A DNA stretch of 64,000 bases from positions 2,542,001 through 2,606,000 of the forward strand of contig BTPP01000006.1 in assembly GCA_037102815.1 (NCBI GenBank). The letters run 5' to 3'. The notes beneath the pieces are model-generated. The model saw only the letters and a program-made list of their open reading frames with translations, searched no databases and was not told the origin of the DNA. The position numbers and the translations under genes were made by a program. Every line of letters begins with the position of its first letter. Position 1 is the stretch's first letter. This stretch comes from Neurospora intermedia (Eukaryota; Ascomycota; Sordariomycetes; Sordariales; Sordariaceae). This document shows positions 23,212 through 33,873 of this stretch, piece by piece.

Positions 23212-23592
23212 GTCACAGTGTCCCGGCAGGACATCGATCGCTCCGCCGAACCCCCCTCCTACCTATACAACTCGATGATTCTTTTTCTATTTTTTCATAA
23301 AGGGAGACGGACGATGACGGGACCAAGAAACATAAAGATAGATCCAAAAGGGAGAAAAATACCAGGAGTGGTGGTGGTGGTTTGAAAGTGTTCGACTAAA
23401 TCCCAGTACATGAAACGCAGCTGGAACAATCATAAGCACAACTCGAACGAGGGGCATCCATCTACTGATGATCATCTAGACTAGTCGACTGACTGAGGTA
23501 ACAAGTCGAGGGAGTATCCGAGCAGGTATGGTAGATGGGTAGGAGATTCATAGTGTCTCTGGGTGACCCCATTTTGAGCCGTTATTGGTTTC

Positions 23593-23626
23593 GGTCGAGT
23601 CGAGTCGCGTCGAGTCGAGTCGAGTT
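23593..23626 (+). repeat. GTCGA pentamer repeat
   Basis: Imperfect tandem copies of GTCGA (one reads GTCGC), about six to seven units. Confidence 0.75.
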
Positions 23627-23801
23627 GAATTGAGTAAAAGTATTGTGACTGACCCAGTCCTGTTATAGTGAGTGGCCGCTGCGTTTTGGACCGTTTTGTG
23701 TTCTTTCTAGCGCGGAGTGGTTTGTTCAATCTGTAGTGCCAAAAGATATCTTGGTAAGCTTTTCAGATTCGCTATACTATTTCGCTCATAAATAGTCTTC
23801 T

Positions 23802-23802
<1 letters not shown>

Positions 23803-23852
<50 letters not shown>
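23803..23852 (+). repeat. Poly(A) tract of 50 bases
   Basis: A pure A run within the gene-free stretch. No retroelement coding sequence is visible upstream and no flanking target-site duplication was recognised, so it may be slippage rather than a retrotransposed tail. Confidence 0.9.
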
Positions 23853-23853
<1 letters not shown>

Positions 23854-24138
23854 ACATCTAAGCATCAGGGATCCATAATAAACTCATCACTGTTGTCGTC
23901 CTTCTCGAGAGCGGGTGGCAGTGATGTGTACAAATCTCCAAAAAACATAAACACTAAAGTAAAAATAGTACAGTTCATCATGATCCATGTGGATATCAAA
24001 ATCCGGGTTTCCAAAAAGGATGTGGATTTGAAACTCCTGGTTGCGACGCTGTAAGAACATTTGAGCTGAATGTTGAAGCCATCACCAGTTCTTGGCATTC
24101 TCTTGATGTTAGTGAATACAATCCACACATGGCTACCC

Positions 24139-24219
24139 TGTATATAAGTCGGATTTCATCCTCCCATCTTCCTCTTTCTTGCTTTCTCTCAATCAATCAA
24201 GACTTTCACCACCACCACC
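24139..24219 (+). promoter_or_regulatory. Promoter-like segment with TATA-like box before a small ORF
   Basis: GTATATAAG at about 24139 is followed by about 75 bases of pyrimidine-rich, CAATCAATCAAG-containing sequence and by ACCACCACCACC directly before an ATG at 24220. This is the usual arrangement of a filamentous-fungal core promoter and leader, which is why the small frame behind it is listed. Confidence 0.35.
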
Positions 24220-24429
24220 ATGTCGCTCACCGTAATCAATCTCTCGCAGTATGGTTCAACACTGAAAGTACGACAGCTCGAATTATTTCATGGTAAAAGG
24301 GGGGGCGACGATATCGTGAATGATGCTTTTCGAGAAGCGAGAGATGAGTGCACCGACAAATCGACCCCAGCCAGCAACATAATGCGCCACAGATGGTGTT
24401 GTAGACCTTTTCCGAAACCTTGGCCTTGA
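24220..24429 (+). CDS. Doubtful small gene, 69 codons
   Basis: An ATG in excellent context (CACCACCATGTCG) opens a 69-residue frame starting MSLTVINLSQYGSTLKVRQL. No domain or homologue is recognised. The frame might continue through an intron, for example from GTAAAAGG at about 24292, but no acceptor could be chosen. The opposite strand has partly protein-like frames over the same bases (an ATG at 24536 opening MAPANQRDREASNGF, 34 codons), so this locus could instead be a decayed gene on the - strand. The promoter-like upstream sequence is the only reason to keep it. Confidence 0.22.
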   Translation: MSLTVINLSQYGSTLKVRQLELFHGKRGGDDIVNDAFREARDECTDKSTPASNIMRHRWCCRPFPKPWP

Positions 24430-24672
24430 TCATCACTGTGGGGCATGGTGTGCGTTGTGGTAATTTGTCCCGTTCCACCCGTCGTGTCCAGGAAACCCGT
24501 TTGAAGCTTCTCTATCTCGTTGGTTGGCTGGAGCCATGATGTCGATGAGTGACAGCTGAGTGTTTGTTTCGAGTATTGAACTGTCCGCGATGAATGCTAG
24601 CTTGTCCAAATCACTACTGATTGGGCACCACGTCGAACGGATAAGCTGTTCAAATAAAGGGCGTTTTGTCGA

Positions 24673-24726
24673 TGTGGTGTGGTGAGGTGTGGTGAGGTGT
24701 GGTGAGGTGTGGTGTGGTGAGGTGTG
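24673..24726 (+). repeat. GGTGAGGTGT decamer repeat
   Basis: About five tandem copies of a ten-base unit alternating GGTGA and GGTGT. Confidence 0.85.
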
Positions 24727-25692
24727 CTCAGGGAGGTATTGATCGGAAATATGGCCGGTGATGGGGGTTCTTTTCGTTTCTCAAGACTCAAAGTAACAGA
24801 CCGGGTCTGTATGGAGGAAGATGGCCACCTCAACGATAACGGGGACAACAAAGTGAATGGAAATTAAGGGAAAAACGCTCCAAGCAAACGGGAAAGTCCA
24901 CTGATGAATGACCTAGATGAGAAGAATGCCGGTCAGGTACAGTTCGTGGTGAAAAAACTGAATGGATATTGACCTTGACCGTGGTGTTTGGCCTGCGTTC
25001 TGCTGCTTTTTGTCGGTGTGGTGTTCGTAGCTGATCTTATGGCAGTTAAGGAATAGTTGAGTGTCTCCAGTGTCATGTGCTGCTGCTGTTGGTGGCCGTT
25101 GCAAAGAATGTTGGAAGGGGTGAACAAAAATAAAAAAAAACTATTAAGTGTCCCAAGTGGTCGTACTGTCGGTGCTATTTCCAAAGAATGTGTGGTGGAA
25201 TTGATGAGTGATGATGAAAATTGATGTCGGTAGACTGGAACAAGACGTCGTAAATTTGTTTTCCACGTCCTTTTATGTTGAACTTTGTCCTCCACTTCGA
25301 GCCTGTCTGTCGGGTGCTCCTTCTCAAACTTATTCTCCTCTTTCCCCGATTCCTTGTAAAGCCTGCAGGAACTACTAAGCCAAAGATAAAAGAGCCACAT
25401 GTCAACAGCCATCATGTCCCTAGCAGTCCTCAGTCATAACTGTGTTTTTGCTCCTGCCATGATGTCGGACTCGTACCTGCCTGCGCAGTCCTCTCTCCGC
25501 AGTAGCGGTAACAGCAAAGACCAGAGGATTCGAAGAAGGAGGAGCATCGCGAGACACTGAGGCAATTTCCGCCCAAGACAGACTGGTGAGTGATGTAAGT
25601 GCAGTGAGCTGAACAGCCAGTCCTGGGAAGTCGGGGGAACTTACTCCTTATTCTGTTGCGACACTCGTCGCTGCAGTGGTGACGACGGCGGC

Positions 25693-25720
25693 GGGGGGGG
25701 GGGGGGGGGGGGGGGGGGGG
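25693..25720 (+). repeat. Poly(G) tract of 28 bases
   Basis: A second long pure G run in the window, in gene-free sequence. It has G-quadruplex potential and its length may not be accurately sequenced. Confidence 0.9.
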
Positions 25721-27203
25721 TGATAATTCATGGAGGAAGGAGTGAGCGGAAAGAGAAATCCACAGCGTTGCTCACTGCGACATTCAAGTCGTTGAAGCAG
25801 ATATTGGTGGTAGACATCATGATACTGAGCTCATGGGGACCGGCTACTTAGGTCCTGTTGCCATATTATATACATGTTTAGACACCATACCCGAGCTCGG
25901 CCATGCCAAAATTGATGATGAGACCTTTCGTTGCTTAGCGGGCGAGTAAGTCGATTACTTGATAAAAGTCGTTTAAAAGGTTGTGATAGGAATCAAGTGA
26001 ATTTCAAATATGCATCGGATACGCTCTCTGTGGGATATCTCTATCCGGATGTTGCCTGGAAATCAAGCTCAAAGGTGTGAGAAGAACGCTTAGTTGAATG
26101 CGTAGTAAGATTATATCTCAGGTGTCACGTCCAAAGGGTCTCAATTATGTTGTCCAAATTTGAGTTGAGCTTTCTGATGTGGTGGTTACTGATTTGGCTT
26201 TTGAGCCTGATGAATCAGACGTTGCCGAAGGTTTTTTTCAGTTCTTATCTTCTTTTTTTCTTAATTTATTCATTCATACCTAGCTCATACTGGTGACCAC
26301 ACATAGACGACATCTTCAACCTTGCGTTGCCGCACCGTCCTAGCCTTCCTCGTTTTCCATGTTATCTACCTACCTACCCAACCCGAGATCCTTCCGTAGT
26401 CTGACCACAATACTAGCTAGCTAGTATGATCATCCGGACGGCCAGTTTACCGGAAATTCGGGAGGTTATCACCAGAAGACAACGAAGAAGAGAAACTTGT
26501 CAATCAAAAACAAAGGTTCCGGGGAAAGTATGCACAGTCCCTCAAAAAGAACGTCGCTTAGATTAGTAATATCATGCCTCAGACAAACTGGCTTAAATGT
26601 ACGTCTACCCTCTATGATCAAAATAATGGGGGTGTTGCAGTAAAAAGAAGTGTCTAGACTGGTTGCTCGCATGAATAAGAATCACGAGAGGCAACGAGCG
26701 CGCTTGGATGGGAGTAGTTGACATGATATAGAAATCTCGTTCGCTACGCAACGATGAGATAAGTATTGAGATTGCGAAGGATTTCGGTTCGGAAAGAGAA
26801 AGCTCGAACTCAACACCTGACAGGATTGTATATATGTAGTATGTAGGTTGCTAGCAAGAAACAGATACGACACTGCTTCTTCTTCTTCTTCTTTCCCCAT
26901 CACACTACCAAAAGTCCAGGTCACCAACTCACCACCGGCCCCAGACATACCAACATATTCGCTTTCAATCGGTTCATATTTACTCTAGCAATAACCACCA
27001 CCCTATCTACCGCTGGGGAATATCCATACTCTATCTCCGCACGCTTCATGTTTGCTTCTTTTACCTCTGCTACCACGCCCCAATTGTATTGCGTGACCTT
27101 GCTACAACCCAATCCTGTGTGATCATGGGAGGACAAACCTCTTATGACCCGCTTTATACTTCTCCTTAACTTTCCCGGCTTTCTTTGCGTTTTTCCAGCC
27201 CTT

Positions 27204-27869
27204 CTAAGGCGCTAAAGCAGGAGTAGAGCCCTGATCATCTTGCTTCTCCTGTTTCCCCTCCTCCTCCTCACCACCACCATCACCGACAGCGGAAGAACCT
27301 TCCTCCTCCTCTTGCTTTCGCTGTTTCTCAGCAGCCAGAGTTGAAGAAGAACCTGTTGCGACAGGAGGAGCAGCAGCAGCTTCCTCGATAGTGGGAGGTG
27401 AATCTTCATCCTTTTGCTTCTCTTCTTCGTCACCATCAACAGCAGCAGCAGCAAGGGAGGAGGAGGAACTGACAGCAGGAGAAGACACTTCCTTGACAAC
27501 AGGAGAAGACACCTCCTTCTTGATAACAAAAGATCTTGAATCATCATCCTCAATGGCAGGAGAAGTAAGTTCCTGAACAACAGCAGAGCCCTCGTTGCGA
27601 CGAGAGGCTTTGAAAAGATCTTGCTCGAAATCAGGAGCATAAGGTTCAGGCGCAAAAAGCTCCTCCTGCTGCCTCCGCATTTCATCATCGTCAGATTCCT
27701 CACTGATGAAAGGGAGAGCAGGAGAAAAATGACCAGCAGGAATATAACTATAACCGGTGCCAACAGCAGCACGAGAAGCGGGGACTTCCTTCTCTAGCTC
27801 CTGCCGCTTCTTTTGCTCCTCAAATTCCTCATCAACAGGTTCCTCGCCAACAGCAGGAGAAGAACCATT
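27204..27869 (-). other. In-frame open tail after the PAN2 TAG stop (221 codons)
   Basis: Immediately downstream of the PAN2 TAG (27872-27870) the same frame is open for 221 codons to a TAG at 27206-27204. The translation is clearly protein-like: acidic and Gln/Lys-rich with EEFEEQKKRQELEKEV, PALPFISEESDDDE, LFAPEPYAPDFEQDLFKA, two KEVSSPVV/KEVSSPAV copies and an EEEEGKQEKQDDQGS end. Its modules repeat those around the PAN2 stop (GEQGKQE before it, GSSPAVGEEP after it, and EEGKQEKQ with GSSAVGDGG further on). Codon use is like a gene, not like 3'UTR. It may be a readthrough extension, a C-terminus cut off by a recent nonsense change, or an exon of an alternative transcript. No intron removing the TAG is evident. 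Confidence 0.55.
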
Positions 27870-30800
27870 CTACTCTTGCTTCCCCTGTTCCCCACCAGCA
27901 CCACCATTACCACCAGCGACTCCACCACGACCACGATCATCATTACTAGCCGCAGCAGCAGCAGCAGCCGCCGCCTCCCGCTCCGCAAGTAACACCTGCG
28001 GCCTATACGGTATAAATCCCCTCGACTCAGGCGGTCCAGGCGGGAATTTAGCAGGAATAAACGCCGATCCTCCCATCATACTTGTAGGCGCCATATCATT
28101 CGGTCCGCCCCAATACGCGCCATCCGTTCCATAACCACCGTATCCACCACCCATTGTTCCTGCCGCTGTTGTGATTCCCGTACCAACAGCACCAACACCA
28201 AAATTATCAAGGCTAGTAGCCGGGCTTGGCTTGACAACGCCGGCAACGGTAAACGGTCCTCCGAGACCGATGGGCTTCCTAACGGGGGTAGACGGCATAC
28301 TACTGCTCGCGCTCGCGCTTCCCATGCCGCCGGTGGCGGAGAGGGCGCCACCGCCGGTTGTTGTTGTTGATGAGTTGGAGATTTCAAAGCTTCCCTCGGT
28401 CGTCCCGGGTGCGGGGACAGGAGGGGTGCCGACACGGTGTACGGCTCCAAAACCAGCGTCCTTTGCTGCACCGGTGGAGATACGTGGCGGCTTGAAGTTG
28501 AGTGTTTTGCCCTTTTTGTAAAGCGCTTCCAAGACATCGTGGAAGCTCCCGTTAGCCATAAACTCTTCGTACTTTCTGTACAACTTCAGCGCCGTCTGGG
28601 CGTCTTCGATAGAGTCGTGCGTGTTCTGCTGAATGTCTTCTTTGAGCAGATACCAAGCCAAGAAAGCGAGCGAAATCTTGCGTTGAGAAGGCGGCTTCAT
28701 AAAGATGATTGACGTATCGATAACCTGATTTCTAGGCACTTGGATATTGATGACGCGGAAATCTTGGCTGAGGCCGTGGCCGAGGAACTTGCAACCCAGG
28801 TTGACGAGAACCCAGAGTTTTTTGTAGGCGGTTTTGGGCGAGACGAGGTTACGCTGGGAGTTGACGGGATCCAAATCGGTGGGTGTAATACCGGACCACT
28901 CGGTGAGATAGTCAACAATGGTCTCCTTGATGTGGATGTAATCGTCGATGAAGGCAACGCCTTCTCTGGAGCCTTGGCCGCGGACAACCGAGGCACGCGC
29001 GATGGCGTGCGAAATGGGTCGAATGGTTTTGGATTTCCCGTCCTCGTCGATATGGATCTCTCTCTCCTTAAGTCGAATAAATTCCGTATCAATTGCGATG
29101 ACAGTTTCGGGACCGGGAATTTCTGTCTCGCGGTCGAGTAGCTCGTACGTCTTGAGAGCATGTGGGTTGTTGTCCCTGAAGAGGACGGAGGTGTCCAGAC
29201 GTGTCTTCCAGTCCATGTTGAAGCGATGGTTGGCCGCCTTGACCTGGAACATGACGACGACCGGCATCTTCCAAGCAGCGTTAAAGGTAAGCGCCTCAAC
29301 CTTGGAAATGCCCCGTACCGAGAAGTCGTTGAACAGATGCCAGCGATCCTGGTCTTTGCTCTCTGGCTCCGCGCGCCCAACTAAAATATCATATCAGCAT
29401 CCAGTTTCACCTCATCCAAAAGAACTATACATACCATTAACAGTAGCCACCAAATGACTCTTCTGCGGTGACTTGGTCTCAACATTAACCACCGTACCCA
29501 CCAGCGAGTACACTGTAATATTATGTATCCCCCTGTTGAGATGCAACTTGAGGTCGTCCCCTTCATAGCAATAAACATGGCCTTGGTCAACTATGATACC
29601 AATTTCCTCCGGCAGCCATCCAGGGGTAGACCACAGCTTGCGGTGCTCGGCAGTGGTGATCTCTGTGCAGAGCGCCAAAACAGCCGGGATATTGAAGATG
29701 ATCTTGCGCTGGTCAAGGTTTTGGTAGCGCTGACACTTGGTACAATAGCCCTTGTTCACGGCCTCGTTCTCGAGTCCAGCCTTGAGCACTTGCGAGAAAG
29801 TGATGCGTTGTGCCTTCATGCCGCGAATGTTTGGTTTTGCTGCTGGGTAGCAGAGCTTGTTGACGAATGTCGTTGCTGTCCTTGGGCTGACATGTTGACA
29901 GTGCATACACTTGATCTGATACCTTGCGTCGGTCTCTAGAAGTCTCTTGACTAGATCAAGAGGGTTCGGAGGCTGGTTCAGCTTGAACAGAGTCCTTTCG
30001 AGTTCGGTAGAAATCGGAGGAGTGCCCTTATAGTCCTGGCTGATCTTGTCGAAAAGGAACATGGTGAGGTTCTTGACTAGAGTGCTTGGGTTCTTGTCTT
30101 TGGCGATATCCTCGAGGACACCACTAACGGAAGCTGCTGATAGGTTAGCTGCGCACTGTATACCCAGTTACACCCAACAATCAATCACTCACCGTTACTA
30201 GTATGATTAAGAGCCCTAAGCATGTTAGTAGCATGGCAAGAAGGCCCTTCACCTTTCTGCAGCATGTCAAAAACATAACCCAGCTCGCACAGCAGACACG
30301 GATCAGCTAGACAGGCCGTAGCAGCGTGCTGAAGGGCCATGTTCCGCAACAGAGGGGTGTAGTGCATGACCTGCAGTAGGGAGTTGGCATAGGAGTTTGT
30401 TATGTTATTCTCCAAGCCAGGGTACGGGGTGTTGTTGAAGAAACTATTGGCCATGTCAGTACGCTACCCCCGAACAATATTCAGATGTCCTGTCCGCACT
30501 TACCCAAAGTCAAAGTCATCCACACCGAACTTGCTATACTTAATCTCACATATCCTATATTCAGGCGGCGCCTCCGGCCTCAGACTCCAATGATCGTTGT
30601 TCGGAGTCATCATGGCCGCTTCGGTAGTAGCAAGGGTGTTGTCTTCGGAACCCGTCTGTGACTCGCGCGCCTTTTCACTCAGGAACTTGGGTGCTCGTAT
30701 TGTGTTGGAAGTCTTCATAGTCGACCGGGTATCTATGTACTGGTTTCTCTGCAAGCCCGTCTTGTTGGGACCAATGTATCCCCAGTCGGTCTTGGTAAGA

Positions 30801-32055
30801 GTGCTTAAGATGTTGGGATCGATCTGCTGCGGAGGAGCGCCCACGTCGGAGATGATATCCGGCGGCAAGGCTGAGAACAGCTGTTCTCGGTAATAAGGCA
30901 AGCCGATGCGGCTCAGGGGTAGTTCCTCCAACATGTCTGGATCTGGCGGCAACAACGACGGCTGGGGAGGGTCCGGCAACCGAGGCGGGATTCCTATCTC
31001 GGTAAACTGAATCTTGTTGGGCGATCCCCAGATGTAGGTGTTGTGCTTGTTATCCGCAAGCGCTTTGCCTTCTCCCGTTCTCGACACATCGAAATGTAGC
31101 ACCACGCCCTGAGGCTGCGTGTAGCAGACCTGGCTGTTGCTTGGATTCAACAGATCCGTCACGTGGATTTGGCCCGCTTGGTTGACGACAATGGCCGTTG
31201 TCAACATCCTCGGGTGCATCCTCACGTGAGCGGCCAGCGGCGCAAAGGGGACCGGGTTCATAGCACTCATGTTCTTCAGGTCAAACACCTTGACGTAGGG
31301 GTCCAGTATGGCCGGGGTGTTGTGTGTCTGCCTGTGCGAGCCGCCGCATGTGACAATAAAGTCGTTGGATGTGTCCAGATCGTTGATGAAAGCCCCGTGG
31401 GCCTGCCATTGTTTCTTGATGGTAAAAGTGATTGGGTCCAAGATGTTGACGGTGCCCTTGTTCGTTGCCGCGCAAATGTACCGGCTCATCTTGAGGAAGG
31501 AGTACTGATCTTGCGTCGGGAGCTCCTTGACGACCTCGCCCTTGTTGACGTCAATCACCAACATCTTGTTCTGCCAGCCGGCCACGAGGATCTCGGAGGT
31601 CCCCTTGCTAGTGAAGGACATGGCACGCAGATCCTGCATGGACTCATGGCGGATACTCCAGATGGGCACGCCACTACGTGCTGCCATGTAGACGCTCCGG
31701 CTTCCGAGGAAGATGACGCCCTTGTCGACGAAGAGGAATTGGCGGAGGGGACCGTCGGTTTCGGGGTGTATTCGGAAGGCAGTGAATCGCTTGAGCTCGC
31801 GGCCGATGAAGGAGCCGGCAAAGCCCTTTTGGGTGCCGATCCATAGCAGCTCATCTTGGTTGTCGAAGGCTATTGTCGACGCGGGTCCGGCATGGTAGTC
31901 TGGATGGATTGGTGACGGGTAGGCAACACAGCCCAGCTAGAGACAATGGAGAGCGTAGTTAGCCAGAGAGGCCTTGTCGAGGAACTGTCGAGGACCTTGA
32001 GGGAGGGAAGGGTGGAAGCTATGGTACTTGCCTGGGTCCAATCCCGAGAATCCAT
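27870..32055 (-). CDS. pan2: PAN2, catalytic subunit of the PAN2-PAN3 poly(A) deadenylase
   Basis: PAN2 trims poly(A) tails in the cytoplasm together with PAN3 and is stimulated by poly(A)-binding protein. Five exons on the - strand (32055-32032, 31936-30504, 30443-30193, 30133-29435, 29380-27870) encode 1305 residues. The first exon is 24 bases (MDSRDWTQ) and its intron starts GCAAGT instead of GT. Domains in order are an N-terminal WD40 propeller (to about 350), a linker, a catalytically dead ubiquitin-hydrolase-like domain with zinc-type cysteines (CMHCQHVS, GYCTKCQRYQN) and a DEDD exonuclease. The exonuclease acidic residues are present: VIAIDTEFIRL (about 899), GLSQDFRVIN (about 1008) and HDSIEDAQTAL (about 1060). 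A Gly/Ala/Pro-rich tail ends in GEQGKQE before a TAG. The length is close to what I recall for Neurospora PAN2, so the TAG is probably the usual stop, but the frame continues (see separate entry). Confidence 0.96.
31937..32031 (-). other. GC-AG intron of PAN2
   Basis: The 95-nt first intron reads CAG/GCAAGT at its 5' end, has a GGCTAAC branch site and ends CTCTAG. GC-AG introns are a rare class that needs strong pairing with U1, and here every other donor position matches the consensus. The spliced product joins MDSRDWTQ to LGCVAYPSP in frame. Confidence 0.8.
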
Positions 32056-32796
32056 GACCGTCTAGTATGTCATCTTCGGTGGAAAGGAATACTGCCTGGA
32101 AGCAAAGACCGTTCCCACAGTTTAAGAACTGCAGATTGGGTTGGAGATATTGTTGAATACGTAGAGTTGGTGAATGGGAGAAGAGCGAAGCCATTGCTTT
32201 GTCCGACTCCAAGATCCCCGCCAAAGATGTACGTACCTCTGCCTAGGTCTACCAGGAACCGTCAGGGTCTGGGCCGCAGGGCAGCTGCGAGATGGCCCCG
32301 CTACCAAGCAACGCTGCCAACCTTTGCATTTCCATACATAGCCCTAACCCTCGTAATGGCTCTGTTCTGACTGTGGCAGGTCCTGAACTGCTACGGCACC
32401 CTCCCAAAAAGCTGCTAACAATTTACCCCAAAACTTTTGAACAGAACTCGGGCAGGCGGGAAACTCGCGACTCCAAACATTTTTCTCACGACATAATCAA
32501 GACATTGAACAGTATATATCATTTTCGATAATAAAGGGATGCTAATGTCACGAGTTGTCTAGCAAGCAAGACTAACAGAAGAGGTATACTACACCAGACA
32601 ACCAAAACTACCAAAATCAAAATGCCATCCTGTAACGTAGTCAGGAAGACGGCAAGAACCAGTAAACCGAGATAATTCCAAGCAGCAGTATCAACCTCCC
32701 AAAAACGCCCAACTGTTATTCTATGCAAGTCCACACCGTCGCCATCACCATCACTTAATATATCAAAACCACCAAACATCCATCACCAACTTCCAC
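32056..32796. other. PAN2 promoter and 3' region of carrier gene
   Basis: About 0.74 kb between two - strand genes. No further gene is seen. Confidence 0.5.
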
Positions 32797-33873
32797 TTAC
32801 TTGGTCAACCAACCCAAGTAATCAGCAACAAGCAGCGTCACCATGCTACAAAATCATCGTCAGCTCAAATCCATTCATCAAGTCATAACACATCACCAAA
32901 AGACTCAAGAGAGAGGAATGACTTACGCATGCGGCGCAATGCGCACATAATACGTTCCAAAACCCCGATAAAACCTAAACACGCCTTCCTGCTTCGCCAC
33001 TTTAGCAAAGCAATCCACCATACCATTATACGGCAATTTTCCATCCGGGCCCCTCGTCTGCTTCTGCAGTCTCGTCTTGACAAAGTCAAACGGCAAGCTG
33101 AAGAACGAGGCAAAGAAGCCGGCAATAGCACTGGCACTGAGCGTCTGCACCTTGCTCGACCACTGCGTCCTGGCCTTCAGCTGCGCTTTTGCCTCCGAGA
33201 AGAAGGCCAGCTGACCAAAGTTGAGCGCCATGGCGCGCACCACCGTGGGGGCAGCACCGGCCCAGAGCGCCGCGACACCCTCATTCCTCGCAATGCCGCC
33301 GAGGGCGTCAATGACCGACTTGTAGTTCTTGCGCTCCGCCACGGGCTTGAGGCCATCGCTTTGCATGCGGATGAGGGCGAGATCGGCCGGGTTGCCGATC
33401 ATGGCGGCGAGACCACCGGCCGCGAGACCGGCCGAGGCGCGCTCCTTGAAGCCTACCGACTGGCCCTTCGCCTTGGCCCGCGCCGAGAGCCGGCTCATGA
33501 AGGTGTCGAAGCAGCCGATGCGGGCCGTCGTGTACACGGCTTGTCGGAGGAGACCGGCCGAGAGGCCAGTGTAGAGGTCCATGGCCTTGCCACTGGCGAT
33601 AATATCGCGCGTGACGCCGAGGGGGGTCGGCTTGGGACCGCCGGCCTTGCCCTCGCCGGCCAGCTGGATGCGTACCTTGATCATGTCGATGGGCTGGATG
33701 ACCGTTGTAGCCACCATGCCGCTGAGACCACCGTTGATGAAGGGGAGCGCTGCCCGGACGGCCGGAGTGTGGAGAAAGTCGGTGGCGGCAGTGACCGTCT
33801 CGGCCGTGGCGTTCTTAGCGGTGTCAACGACATCTGATGTGGCGGCCTGGGCCGACTGCTTGACACTGGACAT
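32797..33873 (-). CDS. Mitochondrial carrier, 2-oxoglutarate/malate type
   Basis: Inner-membrane solute carrier with three repeats. Exons 33873-32927 and 32845-32797 (81-nt intron, GTAAGT donor, GCTGAC branch) give 331 residues; the second exon supplies the C-terminus MVTLLVADYLGWLTK. Carrier signatures are present in each repeat: QPIDMIKVRIQ, NPADLALIRMQ and LPFDFVKTRLQ. Other matches to the oxoglutarate carrier group are LYTGLSAGLLRQAVYTTARI and ALWAGAAPTVVRAMALN. The N-terminus before the first repeat is a hydrophilic Ala/Thr-rich extension (MSSVKQSAQAATSDVV). By family it exchanges 2-oxoglutarate for malate or other dicarboxylates as part of the malate-aspartate shuttle. Substrate assignment is by similarity only; dicarboxylate exchange of another kind is possible. 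Confidence 0.9.

Larger units (their letters stand above)
24430..27203. other. Gene-free repeat-rich stretch, right part
   Basis: No gene is supported. It holds a GGTGAGGTGT repeat, a poly(G) tract and AT-richer sequence at about 26000-26300. Frames on both strands near 25450-25600 and 26920-27136 are short or start at non-ATG codons. The right end should include the true 3' end of the PAN2 transcript. Confidence 0.5.

Noticed and set aside
23803-23852. The A50 tract as the tail of a LINE-like insertion
   Set aside because: No reverse-transcriptase sequence lies upstream and no target-site duplication was recognised.
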